Below, in pieces: positions 18,718 through 27,245 of a DNA stretch of 59,895 nt. Made by a program: the position numbers and the translations under genes. Numbering within the stretch: the stretch's first letter is position 1; each line of letters begins with the position of its first letter. The notes under the pieces are model-generated. The model did not search any database, had not been told where the DNA came from, and was given only the letters and a program-made list of their open reading frames with translations. The stretch lies in assembly GCA_964452045.1 (NCBI GenBank), contig CAYVKM010000013.1:1-59895 (forward strand), given 5' to 3'. The stretch comes from CAYVKM01 sp964452045. Its GTDB lineage: Bacteria; Calditrichota; Calditrichia; RBG-13-44-9.

Positions 18718-19353
18718 TTGGCAAGAAGGACCCGGAGAGACCTATCCGATAAGCGCGTTCGAAAATTCGTCCATCAAAGTCATAAGGGGGGAAATCGTCA
18801 ATCCGGCAAGCAATCCTCTCCCAATTCCTCTTTCCTGAATATTTTAAAACCGGTATTTTACCTGTTTCTGCTGGCATTCTTCATTTTCATCATCTATCAA
18901 TTGGCTGATTCTATAAATTTTACCAGTTTCTTTGACAACAAGAATCAGGGAATGGAAACGAGCATGATCGGAGATACAGCTTCCTCCCGGGGAGCGGTTA
19001 CCACAGAAAATATTCCGGCCCAGGAGCCGGAACATCTGATCCAACCAATTCCGCAAAAGACCCAGGTGGAGGTTCTAAATGGTTGCGGCGCATACGGTGT
19101 GGCCAAAAAAACCACCGACTATTTGCGGGATAAAGGGATTGACGTTGTTTCCATGGGAAATTACAAAAATTTCACAGTAACCAATTCTATGGTCATCGAC
19201 CGGATTGGTGAGAAGCAGACCGCGGAAAAAATTGCCAAAATATTAGGAATTAGCGCAGATCAGATAAAGACCGAAGTTGATGAAAGTAAGCAACTGGCTG
19301 CTTCCATTGTGATTGGAAAAGATTATAAAAAATTAAAGCCATTTAAAAAATAG
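18718..19353 (+). CDS. LytR_C domain membrane protein
   Basis: A 211-residue protein with a very basic cytoplasmic N-terminus (about 40 residues of Arg/Lys/Ser), a single membrane helix around residues 45-65, a periplasmic linker, and a C-terminal LytR/CpsA/Psr C-terminal domain from VEVLNGCGAYGVAKK to the end. The catalytic LCP domain is absent, so it is not expected to transfer cell-wall polymers; the LytR_C module probably binds an envelope ligand. The start is a TTG with AGGAG about ten bases upstream. It sits directly before rsfS and argS, an arrangement I associate with FCB genomes. Confidence 0.87.
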   Translation: MARRTRRDLSDKRVRKFVHQSHKGGNRQSGKQSSPNSSFLNILKPVFYLFLLAFFIFIIYQLADSINFTSFFDNKNQGMETSMIGDTASSRGAVTTENIPAQEPEHLIQPIPQKTQVEVLNGCGAYGVAKKTTDYLRDKGIDVVSMGNYKNFTVTNSMVIDRIGEKQTAEKIAKILGISADQIKTEVDESKQLAASIVIGKDYKKLKPFKK

Positions 19354-19362
19354 AGGTTCAAT

Positions 19363-19743
19363 TTGAGTTCAAAAGAGTTGGCTGAGAAAATCGCAACTGT
19401 CGGATGGGAGAAAAAAGGAAATGATATTATCCTGCTGGATGTCCGGCAGTTAACCGATATAACCGATTTTTTTGTCGTCATGAGCGGCGAATCCGAACCA
19501 CACGTAAAAGCGCTAACCGACTACGTGGAAGAGAAATTGGGCAGTAACGGAGAGAAGGTCTGGCACCGGGAGGGATACAGCAATTTAAATTGGGTTCTGT
19601 TGGATTATATTGAAGTGGTGGTGCATATTTTCCGAGAACAGACCCGGCAATTTTACGGCATCGAAAAACTATGGGGCGACGCAAATATTATCCGGGTTGA
19701 AGAAAATGCAGAAAATAGAATCGTATTTACAGAAAATAATTAA
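19363..19743 (+). CDS. rsfS: Ribosome silencing factor RsfS
   Basis: A 126-residue protein of the DUF143/Iojap family. It binds ribosomal protein L14 on the large subunit and blocks subunit joining when nutrients run low. Family markers include DFFVVMSGESEPHVKAL, WHREGYSNLNWVLLDY and VVHIFREQTRQFYGIEKLW. It starts at TTG 19363 behind GAGG, nine bases after the LytR_C gene stop, and its last 38 bases overlap the start of argS. Translation of the two is therefore probably coupled. Confidence 0.95.
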   Translation: MSSKELAEKIATVGWEKKGNDIILLDVRQLTDITDFFVVMSGESEPHVKALTDYVEEKLGSNGEKVWHREGYSNLNWVLLDYIEVVVHIFREQTRQFYGIEKLWGDANIIRVEENAENRIVFTENN

Positions 19744-21343
19744 AGCCGCTCTTGATAAATTAAAATATCCTCACTTACCATTCACTTTTGAAATACCTAA
19801 AATTGAAACCCATGGGGATCTGAGCGTTAATCTGGCCATGCAGCTGGCAGGTGAGCTCAAACAAAATCCCCGGCAAATTGCCCAGAATATTGTCAATAAT
19901 CTCTCCTTCGATCCCGCGCTGATTGAAAAAGTGGAGATTGCCGGACCCGGATTTATAAACTTTTTTTATGCGCCATCTTATCTGCAAAACTTTGTTCAGG
20001 AAATTTTAGATGAAAATAAAAATTACGGCCGTAATCAGACCGGTAAGAATCAAAAGGCACAGGTGGAATTTGTAAGCGCCAATCCTACCGGTCCCTTAAC
20101 CATCGGTCATGGACGCCAGGCGGTGATTGGCGATACCATTGCCAATTTTCTGGAGTGGAGCGGTTACCAGGTCATCCGGGAGTACTACTTTAATAATGCC
20201 GGAAGACAGATGCGGGTATTGGGGGACTCGGTGAAGCTGCGTTACCGGGAATTATGCGGTGAGAAAATCAATTTCCCGGATGATTTCTACCAGGGTCAGT
20301 ACATCCTGGAAATTGCCCGGGAATTGAAAAAGGAACATGGAGACAGTCTGTTAAAGCAAGAAGATACCGATATTTTCAAGCAGAAAGCAGAAGAGCTCAT
20401 TTTTACCGATATCAAAAATACCCTGGCCCGTCTGGGTATCGTCTTTGATGTTTTTTATAATGAAAAGGACCTTTACGACAGTGGAGAGATCGATCAGGTC
20501 ATCCAATTTTTTAAGGAGCAGGATCTGGCTTATGAAAAAGACGGAGCGCTCTGGTTTCGCACCACCAGATTTGGTCAGGATCAGGACCGGGTCATTGTGA
20601 AGAGTACCGGCGAACCAACCTACCGGCTGCCGGACATTGCCTATCACCGCACCAAGTTTGAGCGTGGATTCGATCTGGTGGTGGATATTTTCGGGGCCGA
20701 TCATATTGCCACCTACCCCGATGTTTTGGCAGGTATAAAGGCCCTGGGTTATGATGAAAATAAAATCAGGGTACTGATCCATCAGTTTGTGACCCTGTAC
20801 CAGGGACTGGAAAAGGTAAAAATGTCCACCCGCAAAGCGAACTTCGTCACCCTGGATGAATTGATGGATGAGGTGGGTGCGGATGTTACCCGCTGGTTTT
20901 TTCTGATGCGCAGTATGGAAAGCCATCTCAACTTTGATCTGGCGCTGGCCAAAACCCAATCCGATGAAAATCCGGTCTACTACAATCAATACGCCCACGC
21001 CCGGATTTGCAGTATATTGAGAAATGCGGAGGAGAAGAAAGTAGAATACGCCAACCGTGATACCCTGCAACGCCTGACCGATAACAGTGAATTTCAATTG
21101 ATTAAAAAACTGATGGAATTTCCCAACCTGGTGCAGCGTTGTACGGAAGAGTTTACTCCCCATCAACTGACCCAGTATCTTTCGGAGGTTTCCACTGCTT
21201 TCCATAAATTTTATACAGAATGCTGGGTTCTGACCGATGATAATGAACTCTCTCAGGCTCGTCTGGCACTTTGTCTGGCCACCAGGACGGTTCTGGTTAA
21301 TGGTTTCAAAATTCTGGGTGTAACCGCCCCGGAGAAAATGTAG
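19706..21343 (+). CDS. argS: Arginyl-tRNA synthetase
   Basis: Class I aminoacyl-tRNA synthetase, 545 residues from ATG 19706. This start gives a normal N-terminal Add1 domain (MQKIESYLQKII...HGDLSVNLA); the frame is open further upstream, but that part lies within rsfS. The ATP site is NPTGPLTIGHGR, with GHG in place of the HIGH terminus as usual in ArgRS. The KMSK-type loop is VKMSTRKANF. FGADHIATYP precedes it. The C-terminal DALR anticodon-binding domain ends in TAPEKM, the typical ArgRS C-terminus. Overlap with rsfS suggests a shared mRNA. Confidence 0.97.
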   Translation: MQKIESYLQKIIKAALDKLKYPHLPFTFEIPKIETHGDLSVNLAMQLAGELKQNPRQIAQNIVNNLSFDPALIEKVEIAGPGFINFFYAPSYLQNFVQEILDENKNYGRNQTGKNQKAQVEFVSANPTGPLTIGHGRQAVIGDTIANFLEWSGYQVIREYYFNNAGRQMRVLGDSVKLRYRELCGEKINFPDDFYQGQYILEIARELKKEHGDSLLKQEDTDIFKQKAEELIFTDIKNTLARLGIVFDVFYNEKDLYDSGEIDQVIQFFKEQDLAYEKDGALWFRTTRFGQDQDRVIVKSTGEPTYRLPDIAYHRTKFERGFDLVVDIFGADHIATYPDVLAGIKALGYDENKIRVLIHQFVTLYQGLEKVKMSTRKANFVTLDELMDEVGADVTRWFFLMRSMESHLNFDLALAKTQSDENPVYYNQYAHARICSILRNAEEKKVEYANRDTLQRLTDNSEFQLIKKLMEFPNLVQRCTEEFTPHQLTQYLSEVSTAFHKFYTECWVLTDDNELSQARLALCLATRTVLVNGFKILGVTAPEKM

Positions 21344-21367
21344 CCCTAAAGACGAGGACTTCTTAAA

Positions 21368-22267
21368 ATGTCAATATTGGTAGTTGGTTCAATTGCTCTG
21401 GATACTGTAGAAACACCATCCGGAAAGGTAAATGATTCTCCCGGTGGCTCCGCCCTCTACTTCAGCGCGGCGGCAAGTTTTTTTGCTCCGGTCAATGTGG
21501 TGGGAGTGGTTGGCGAAGATTTCGATTTTAACCTAGTCAATTTTTTAAAAGCAAAACAGGTGGACCTGACCGGCTTAAAAGTCGAAAAAGGGGATACTTT
21601 CCGTTGGGGAGGACGTTACCATGACAATATGAATCAACGGGACACGCTTTTTACCTACCTCAATGTCTTTGAAAAATTTAAACCGGAGATACCGGCAAAC
21701 TACCGCTCAAGCAAATTTGTCTTTCTGGCCAACATCCATCCTGAATTACAGCTGGAAGTGCTTAAGAGCATCAACTCCCCTACTCTGACCATCCTCGACA
21801 CCATGAACTTCTGGATCAGCGGCAGCCGGGCGGCACTGGAAAAAGTGATCGAGCGAGTGGACGTGATGATTTTAAATGATGAAGAGATCCGGGAGCTTTC
21901 CGGAATTCAGAACATCAATATTGCCTCCCGGGCCATTCTCAAGATGGGACCCAAAGTGCTGGTGGTAAAAAAGGGAGAACACGGCGCAGTTTTAATCACC
22001 GGAAACGATTTTTTCTCGGCCCCGGCTTATCCGGTGGAAAAGGTGGTGGATCCCACCGGAGCAGGCGATTCCTTTGCCGGGGGTTTTGTCGGCTACCTGG
22101 CCTGTTGCACAAAATTAAAAGATGGAGACTTCCGGAAGGCAGTGGCCTATGGCAGTACCGTGGCTTCCTTCAGTGTGGAATCATTTAGTTTTGATATGTT
22201 GAAAAGGATTACCCGGGAAGATATTGATAAACGGCTGGAAGATTTCCGGAAAATTACGCAGTTTTAA
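21368..22267 (+). CDS. PfkB-family carbohydrate kinase
   Basis: A 299-residue ribokinase-like sugar or nucleoside kinase. The N-terminal GG motif is SPGGSALYFSAAA and the C-terminal catalytic/anion-hole motif is DPTGAGDSFAGGF with the base Asp. GPKVLVVKKGEHGA is the usual strand before the ATP site. The substrate is not evident; the family includes ribokinase, fructokinase and adenosine kinase, and this member is close to uncharacterised sugar kinases found beside argS in FCB genomes. A 24-base gap follows argS, so it is likely the last gene of that operon. It converges on the next minus-strand block. Confidence 0.92.
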   Translation: MSILVVGSIALDTVETPSGKVNDSPGGSALYFSAAASFFAPVNVVGVVGEDFDFNLVNFLKAKQVDLTGLKVEKGDTFRWGGRYHDNMNQRDTLFTYLNVFEKFKPEIPANYRSSKFVFLANIHPELQLEVLKSINSPTLTILDTMNFWISGSRAALEKVIERVDVMILNDEEIRELSGIQNINIASRAILKMGPKVLVVKKGEHGAVLITGNDFFSAPAYPVEKVVDPTGAGDSFAGGFVGYLACCTKLKDGDFRKAVAYGSTVASFSVESFSFDMLKRITREDIDKRLEDFRKITQF

Positions 22268-22300
22268 TCTACTTCATTGAAATTTATTCTATAAAATTTC

Positions 22301-23005
22301 CTACCAGCGAAGCGCCAGATTCAGGCGAAAAACATCCGAACCCAACCGATCCTTTTTATAATCAAAATAGAGCCGGGACATGCGCTGCTCCTCCGCCCGC
22401 TTCTCCTTCCGGATCAGGCGCAGGACATCCACCGCACTGATCAACCGGTTCAGGATAAATCCACTGACCACAAAGGTTGCCCGCCGCTCCCAATCGTGTT
22501 CATTCACCCGCAACTGGTTATAGCGACGACGGCTGTCCTTGCTGTCCCATTGCCAGTAATACAAATCCGTTTCGGGATAGGTCCCGGGAATATCCCGGTC
22601 CCGGAGTCTTTGCTCGTTATACAAGTAAATATTCTCGGCACTGCCAATCTCGATCCAGTACTGATCATTTTTCTGATTGGGATTTACCCCGGCATGCACC
22701 GAGGCAAAAGTCTGAAAATCATTTTTGATCACATCGGCATAGGCATTAAAACTGAAATAGCCCACCCAGAGCATAAATTCCGTTCCGAAGAAAAATTTGG
22801 CGGTATTTTTATGCCCCATCCGCCACTCGCCTGCACCGGGCAGCAGTAAGGAAAGTAAAATATTAACTCCTTTTGAACCGGACTGAATATTTTCTTCAGA
22901 AGGTTGTTCGGTCTGGATTAATTTCTGCAAGGAAAAACCGGTACCGGTCTGGGCCTGCGCAGTGACAATCAAAAACAATGATAAAAGTAAAATTTTATAT
23001 TTCAT
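22301..23005 (-). CDS. DUF5683-like envelope protein
   Basis: A 234-residue protein with a signal peptide (ending TAQAQ) and the sequence LLSLLLPGAGEWRMGHKNTA, the small-residue helix pair I associate with DUF5683/P13-like membrane proteins. A second hydrophobic segment follows (FGTEFMLWVGYFSF), then a long polar insert and a last helix pair (FVVSGFILNRLISAVDVL). The C-terminus ends in a short beta strand (FRLNLALRW), compatible with outer-membrane association. The function is unknown. It is the paralogue of the next gene upstream, and both precede T9SS-linked genes. Confidence 0.78.
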   Translation of the reverse strand: MKYKILLLSLFLIVTAQAQTGTGFSLQKLIQTEQPSEENIQSGSKGVNILLSLLLPGAGEWRMGHKNTAKFFFGTEFMLWVGYFSFNAYADVIKNDFQTFASVHAGVNPNQKNDQYWIEIGSAENIYLYNEQRLRDRDIPGTYPETDLYYWQWDSKDSRRRYNQLRVNEHDWERRATFVVSGFILNRLISAVDVLRLIRKEKRAEEQRMSRLYFDYKKDRLGSDVFRLNLALRW

Positions 23006-23073
23006 AAGCTGTACCCGCTGAATATTTTCCTTTGAACCTGTTGTTTATTCCAGGAAAAAACTATAATCATCCT

Positions 23074-23985
23074 CTACCATTTCATGTTGACGCCGAACAT
23101 ATTGACGTACTCACCCTTGTAGATTATATTCCGGTAGCTCATCTCCATTTTCATATGCTCCCGGTTAAAACTCCGGGCGGTAAAACCGGCATCGATCGCT
23201 GAGATAACATGATTCACCAGGGCAACCATTAATCCGTACTGCGCTTTTTCATACAGTCGGTTGGCCTGTTCCCTCATGTCCATATAAAAGTTATTGTTGA
23301 CTGTGATGTTATCCGGTCCGCTATAGATCATGTCAAAGCTGGCATCGCTCCAGGCAGCACCGAACTGGTGCGGATATTTGCCGATCATTTCATAATATTG
23401 CTGGGTTTTGCTGCTGGGCAAGCGGTGACTAAATTTATCGGCCTCATATTGTCTTAAAGTGCTAATTACCTGATCCATATTTTCATTATAATAATTCTCT
23501 TGAATTAAATACCAATTATGATTCGGGTCTTTAGAATAAGGAAATAATTGACCCATGTAGTTTGGATCATTTGCTGCGGTCCAATTCACATACGACCAGT
23601 ACCGGTACTCACTCCAGTTATTATCCGCATAGGTTTTAAATTCCCGGTCCTTATTATCCCCCTTTTTATTATAGCTGATATTGGTGGCCCAGGCTCCAAT
23701 TTCTATGGCCAGAAATATAGCGGACTTGATATAAGAATTAGAATAGAACTGCCCACTTCCCGGAACCAGAAGAGAAAACGCCACTGCCTTTCCGATTGAA
23801 CGTTGATCACCGACGGGAGTGCCGCTATAATCGGAGTCGACATCCTGCATATTCTGCTTCACACCATCCTTCATTTCCATCCGCCTGGCAATAATCTCCT
23901 GATCTCCCCATTCAAAGGGTTGTTCGGCCTTAAGCAAAAATATATTGCTCAAAACCACCATCAGGCAGAGGTTGAAAAATCTCAT
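23074..23985 (-). CDS. DUF5683-like envelope protein (paralogue)
   Basis: A 303-residue exported protein with a signal peptide and the same core as its neighbour: FSLLVPGSGQFYSNSYIKSA, then FLAIEIGAWATNISYN, a long polar region with many Tyr/Trp/Asn, and LVNHVISAIDAGFTARS near the C-terminus, which ends in MFGVNMKW. Its ATG overlaps the TGA of the large upstream gene (ATGA), with AAGGAG before it, so the two are translationally coupled. Together the two paralogues look like a locally duplicated pair. The function is unknown. Confidence 0.78.
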   Translation of the reverse strand: MRFFNLCLMVVLSNIFLLKAEQPFEWGDQEIIARRMEMKDGVKQNMQDVDSDYSGTPVGDQRSIGKAVAFSLLVPGSGQFYSNSYIKSAIFLAIEIGAWATNISYNKKGDNKDREFKTYADNNWSEYRYWSYVNWTAANDPNYMGQLFPYSKDPNHNWYLIQENYYNENMDQVISTLRQYEADKFSHRLPSSKTQQYYEMIGKYPHQFGAAWSDASFDMIYSGPDNITVNNNFYMDMREQANRLYEKAQYGLMVALVNHVISAIDAGFTARSFNREHMKMEMSYRNIIYKGEYVNMFGVNMKW

Positions 23986-26900
23986 AACAATCTCCTTAAT
24001 TTTTTATCGAACCTGAGATCAAAATCAAAGAGGACGCCGAAGTAGAATTTCCAATCCTTTTCATAACGAATATCCTGGTACACATTTTCCTTGAGCGGAT
24101 ACGCCGCCTCGAAAAAAATCCGGGTGGGGAACATATACCAGGAAAAGGTTTCAATACGCAGCTGAACACCAACATCCGATTTAAAATCTTTTAGGGTTGC
24201 CGCATTTTTCTCCCAGGCATTTCCATACTGATAAAAAGCGCCCAGATAAATTTTATCCAGGTACCAGTTCACAATCCTAAAATTCAAATTCCTGACCAGT
24301 GGAAAACGGTAAGTCACCGTCCCGATCGCCATTTCCGGACCATCGATACTGAAATAGCTGTATCCCTTTAGTCCGACCAATCCGCCGGCAAAGAAATTAA
24401 AATAATCATCCACTTTATTATCGATGTACCCACCTTGCATCCGGAAACTGAGCGAGTGTCTTTTGGTAAAGGGTACGGTAAAATATTTCTCGTAATCCAG
24501 TTCGTACTGGTTGTAATAATATTTTTTGTAGATCTCCAGATCGATAACCCGATCGGTGGCAAAATCATCCAGAAAGCGGTTCCACTGCCGGGTGTATTTA
24601 AGAGAAAGATAATACCCCCGTCGCGGATTTATGGCGCGATCGATGTCCGGGATAATCCGGTCCTGTTTCAATTGCAATTCCAGAGCATGACCACGCAGAT
24701 AGGTATACCTGAACTCCGGTGAAATCCATAATTGATTCGTCGCTAATTCCCGGTAACCAAAAGTGGAAATACGTGCCCGGTAAAGACTCAAGATATAAGT
24801 AAGATGTAAATTAAACAGCGGATTACCCTTCCAGGAAAGCTTTAGCCAGGTACCCAGATCAGCCTCTAGAAGATTAAAATTAATCGAGTGGTCACCAATT
24901 TCCCGGTAGAAGGGATCTTCCAGTTTATCATCAATATTGGTTGCCTGATTATATAATTCGAATTGAATCGGAAATTTCCAGACCTGCAGGCCAAACAGGG
25001 CAAAAATATCATAATCTTTTCTCAAATTAAAATCGAATCCGCCGAAAAACATCATTTTGTCGAGAATTTCATTGGAATAAACATACAGACCGGGTTTCAA
25101 CGTGCCGTAATCTATAAATAGTCTGGGCATGACGCCAACAGCACCAAAATCCCGCTTATACTCCCGGGCAGGTAAGGCCTGATATGTCCGGTCATCCGCT
25201 CTAATCTGGGGAATTTTGGCCTGATAATTCTGGTCATAAACCAGCGTTTCCGCTGGAAGCGCATTCACTTTCCGGATCAGATAAATTTTATATCCTTGGT
25301 CCTTATAAAGCGAATAAATCAAATCCCCCCGCTTATTGACCGTAGGCATAAACGCGCCGCCAATAACATTGGTGTGTGGTTTTATTTCTTTTGTTTCAAG
25401 ATTATAGGAATAAATATCAAAAATTCCGGTCTGGTCGCTGGCATAGAAAAGTTCGCCGGAAGTCGGGTCGAAAGTGGGATACCGCTCATCGTAGGGTGCA
25501 TTCAGGATAAACTCCATCTCACCGCCGGTGGCCGGAATGCGGGCGATGTCCCGGCAAAATTCTATCGAAGTATCGAAGACCAGATAACTGTCATCGGGAG
25601 ACCAGCGGGGATGAAAAATCTGTCGCCCATCGGTAAAATGGGTAATCTGATTTATTCCCCGTCCCCAGATGGCAACTCGGCGATAATAACGCTGCCAGTC
25701 ATCTTTCCGGTTGTTCGGAACATGGTTCGTCAAGAAGTGACCATCCAGATCGTAGTAGTATCTGTGCCACAGTTTTTTATCTTTAATCCAGACGAACTCA
25801 TCCAGGGTTAAGACAAAGAGATTGGTTAATCCATCGCTGGACACTACAAATGCCAGTTTTTCTCCATCGTGGGACCAGTCCGGATTTGAGGCCCGCAAAC
25901 CATTGGTAATCTGATAGGTCTTGTGCCGCTTGGTATCATAGACATAGATATCATTAAAACTGCTGCCATTTGTCTGAATATGCGTCTGTTTGGAATAGGC
26001 CAGATAACGTCCGGAAGGTGACCAGCTCACCGAGGATGTGATCGGTCCATCGACCAGCTTTTCTTTTTCCGTTTTCAGATTTTTAATCGCCAGGGCATTG
26101 ATGGACAGGTAATCTGAGATACTTTTAACATAGGCCACTTCTTCCCCATCCGGCGAAAAAACCGGATGAATATTGCCAATGCCTTTATCCTGAATTGCTT
26201 CACCGGTCACCAGGTTTTTATTGATGGTTTCAAGCCGGTGAGAATAGGTGTCTTCCAGATAATTATCCCACATCCGGAAAATACTGTCCGCCGCAATTCC
26301 GGTAGTTTCATTCATAACCCCATCGAACGTCAGGGACATGGGCGAAGAAGCCTGACCGGCCATTTTTTTCACGATACTGTCGCCAAAGGTTTTGGCCAGA
26401 AAAGAGACAAAGGCGTATCCCTGATTATAGGAGGATTCATTGCCGATGCTGTTTTTACCAAATACCCCCATTTCCTGCAGATCCAGCAGTTTTCCGGTAA
26501 CCACCCGGTCCCGCAGGATCATTTCCCGGTGAGAATCCCGGTAATCGTAGCGCCGGCTGGGCGACTGAAACTGGGCAGTTCCCTCGGCAAACCACACCGG
26601 TATGGTGATACCGGAGATGGGATAGGACACCAGGACATCCGGGAAGCCACGCACCACATCCGGGCGGCGCTCAGTCTCATAACCAAATAACTGGAACCAG
26701 CCCGCCGGCACATGCGGCCCGAACTTCAGCGCTTTGCGCATGGAAATAATGTGGGTGTATTCGTGACTCACCACATCCCTTAACCAGTTATGGGTTCCCC
26801 GCAGAACATAGTCCATATTCTCCGCCCAGATTTCAACCTTGTTGTCATAAAAGTAGGCGCCGCCATTGGAATAGTCATCGGTGTCCCGAATGATGAACTG

Positions 26901-27161
26901 GGTTTTTTCTTTTGGCCAGTACTGGTAAAGGTAAGTAATATGGGGGTACATCTCCTCGGCAATTTTTGCTACCAGATTGGCGGTTCGCTCGGTCCCCTGG
27001 TGATAATGAACGATAAAGTGATCGGTTTCGATACTCTGCCAGTAGAGCTCCGGATGATTATAGGCCTCCGGCTGCGCCCGGGCAAATTCAACCAGCATAA
27101 AACAAAGCGATAAAATTAAAAATTTAGAAAACAGATAAATAAGATTCTTGGATAAATTCAT
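23982..27161 (-). CDS. Fusion: HEYTH metallopeptidase-like domain, TolB-type propeller, outer-membrane beta-barrel
   Basis: A 1,059-residue exported protein in three parts. After the signal peptide, residues ~35-330 form a peptidase-MA-like gluzincin domain with the zinc motif HEYTH (133-137) and a downstream Glu candidate in WFAEGTAQF. Residues ~330-700 hold repeated PD40/TolB-type beta-propeller motifs (for example HPVFSPDGEEVAYV, PDWSHDGEKLAFV, HPRWSPDDSYLVFD). The last ~300 residues alternate polar and hydrophobic strands typical of a BamA/Omp85-like surface-antigen barrel, with NPRRGYYLSLKYTR and a basic last strand. A soluble peptidase may thus be anchored to the outer membrane by its own barrel. 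The gene is intact; substrate and topology are unproven. Confidence 0.85.
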   Translation of the reverse strand: MNLSKNLIYLFSKFLILSLCFMLVEFARAQPEAYNHPELYWQSIETDHFIVHYHQGTERTANLVAKIAEEMYPHITYLYQYWPKEKTQFIIRDTDDYSNGGAYFYDNKVEIWAENMDYVLRGTHNWLRDVVSHEYTHIISMRKALKFGPHVPAGWFQLFGYETERRPDVVRGFPDVLVSYPISGITIPVWFAEGTAQFQSPSRRYDYRDSHREMILRDRVVTGKLLDLQEMGVFGKNSIGNESSYNQGYAFVSFLAKTFGDSIVKKMAGQASSPMSLTFDGVMNETTGIAADSIFRMWDNYLEDTYSHRLETINKNLVTGEAIQDKGIGNIHPVFSPDGEEVAYVKSISDYLSINALAIKNLKTEKEKLVDGPITSSVSWSPSGRYLAYSKQTHIQTNGSSFNDIYVYDTKRHKTYQITNGLRASNPDWSHDGEKLAFVVSSDGLTNLFVLTLDEFVWIKDKKLWHRYYYDLDGHFLTNHVPNNRKDDWQRYYRRVAIWGRGINQITHFTDGRQIFHPRWSPDDSYLVFDTSIEFCRDIARIPATGGEMEFILNAPYDERYPTFDPTSGELFYASDQTGIFDIYSYNLETKEIKPHTNVIGGAFMPTVNKRGDLIYSLYKDQGYKIYLIRKVNALPAETLVYDQNYQAKIPQIRADDRTYQALPAREYKRDFGAVGVMPRLFIDYGTLKPGLYVYSNEILDKMMFFGGFDFNLRKDYDIFALFGLQVWKFPIQFELYNQATNIDDKLEDPFYREIGDHSINFNLLEADLGTWLKLSWKGNPLFNLHLTYILSLYRARISTFGYRELATNQLWISPEFRYTYLRGHALELQLKQDRIIPDIDRAINPRRGYYLSLKYTRQWNRFLDDFATDRVIDLEIYKKYYYNQYELDYEKYFTVPFTKRHSLSFRMQGGYIDNKVDDYFNFFAGGLVGLKGYSYFSIDGPEMAIGTVTYRFPLVRNLNFRIVNWYLDKIYLGAFYQYGNAWEKNAATLKDFKSDVGVQLRIETFSWYMFPTRIFFEAAYPLKENVYQDIRYEKDWKFYFGVLFDFDLRFDKKLRRLL

Positions 27162-27245
27162 GGTAACTAAACATCACCCTATAAAAAAAGAAAAATTCGA
27201 CATATTCCGCAAGAGAGAAATTTGTCCCTCCTGCAACCCACACGG

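Noticed and set aside
19610..19705. A longer ArgRS start within rsfS
   Set aside because: ArgRS N-termini begin at the MQKIESYL position; the extension only reads through rsfS in another frame.
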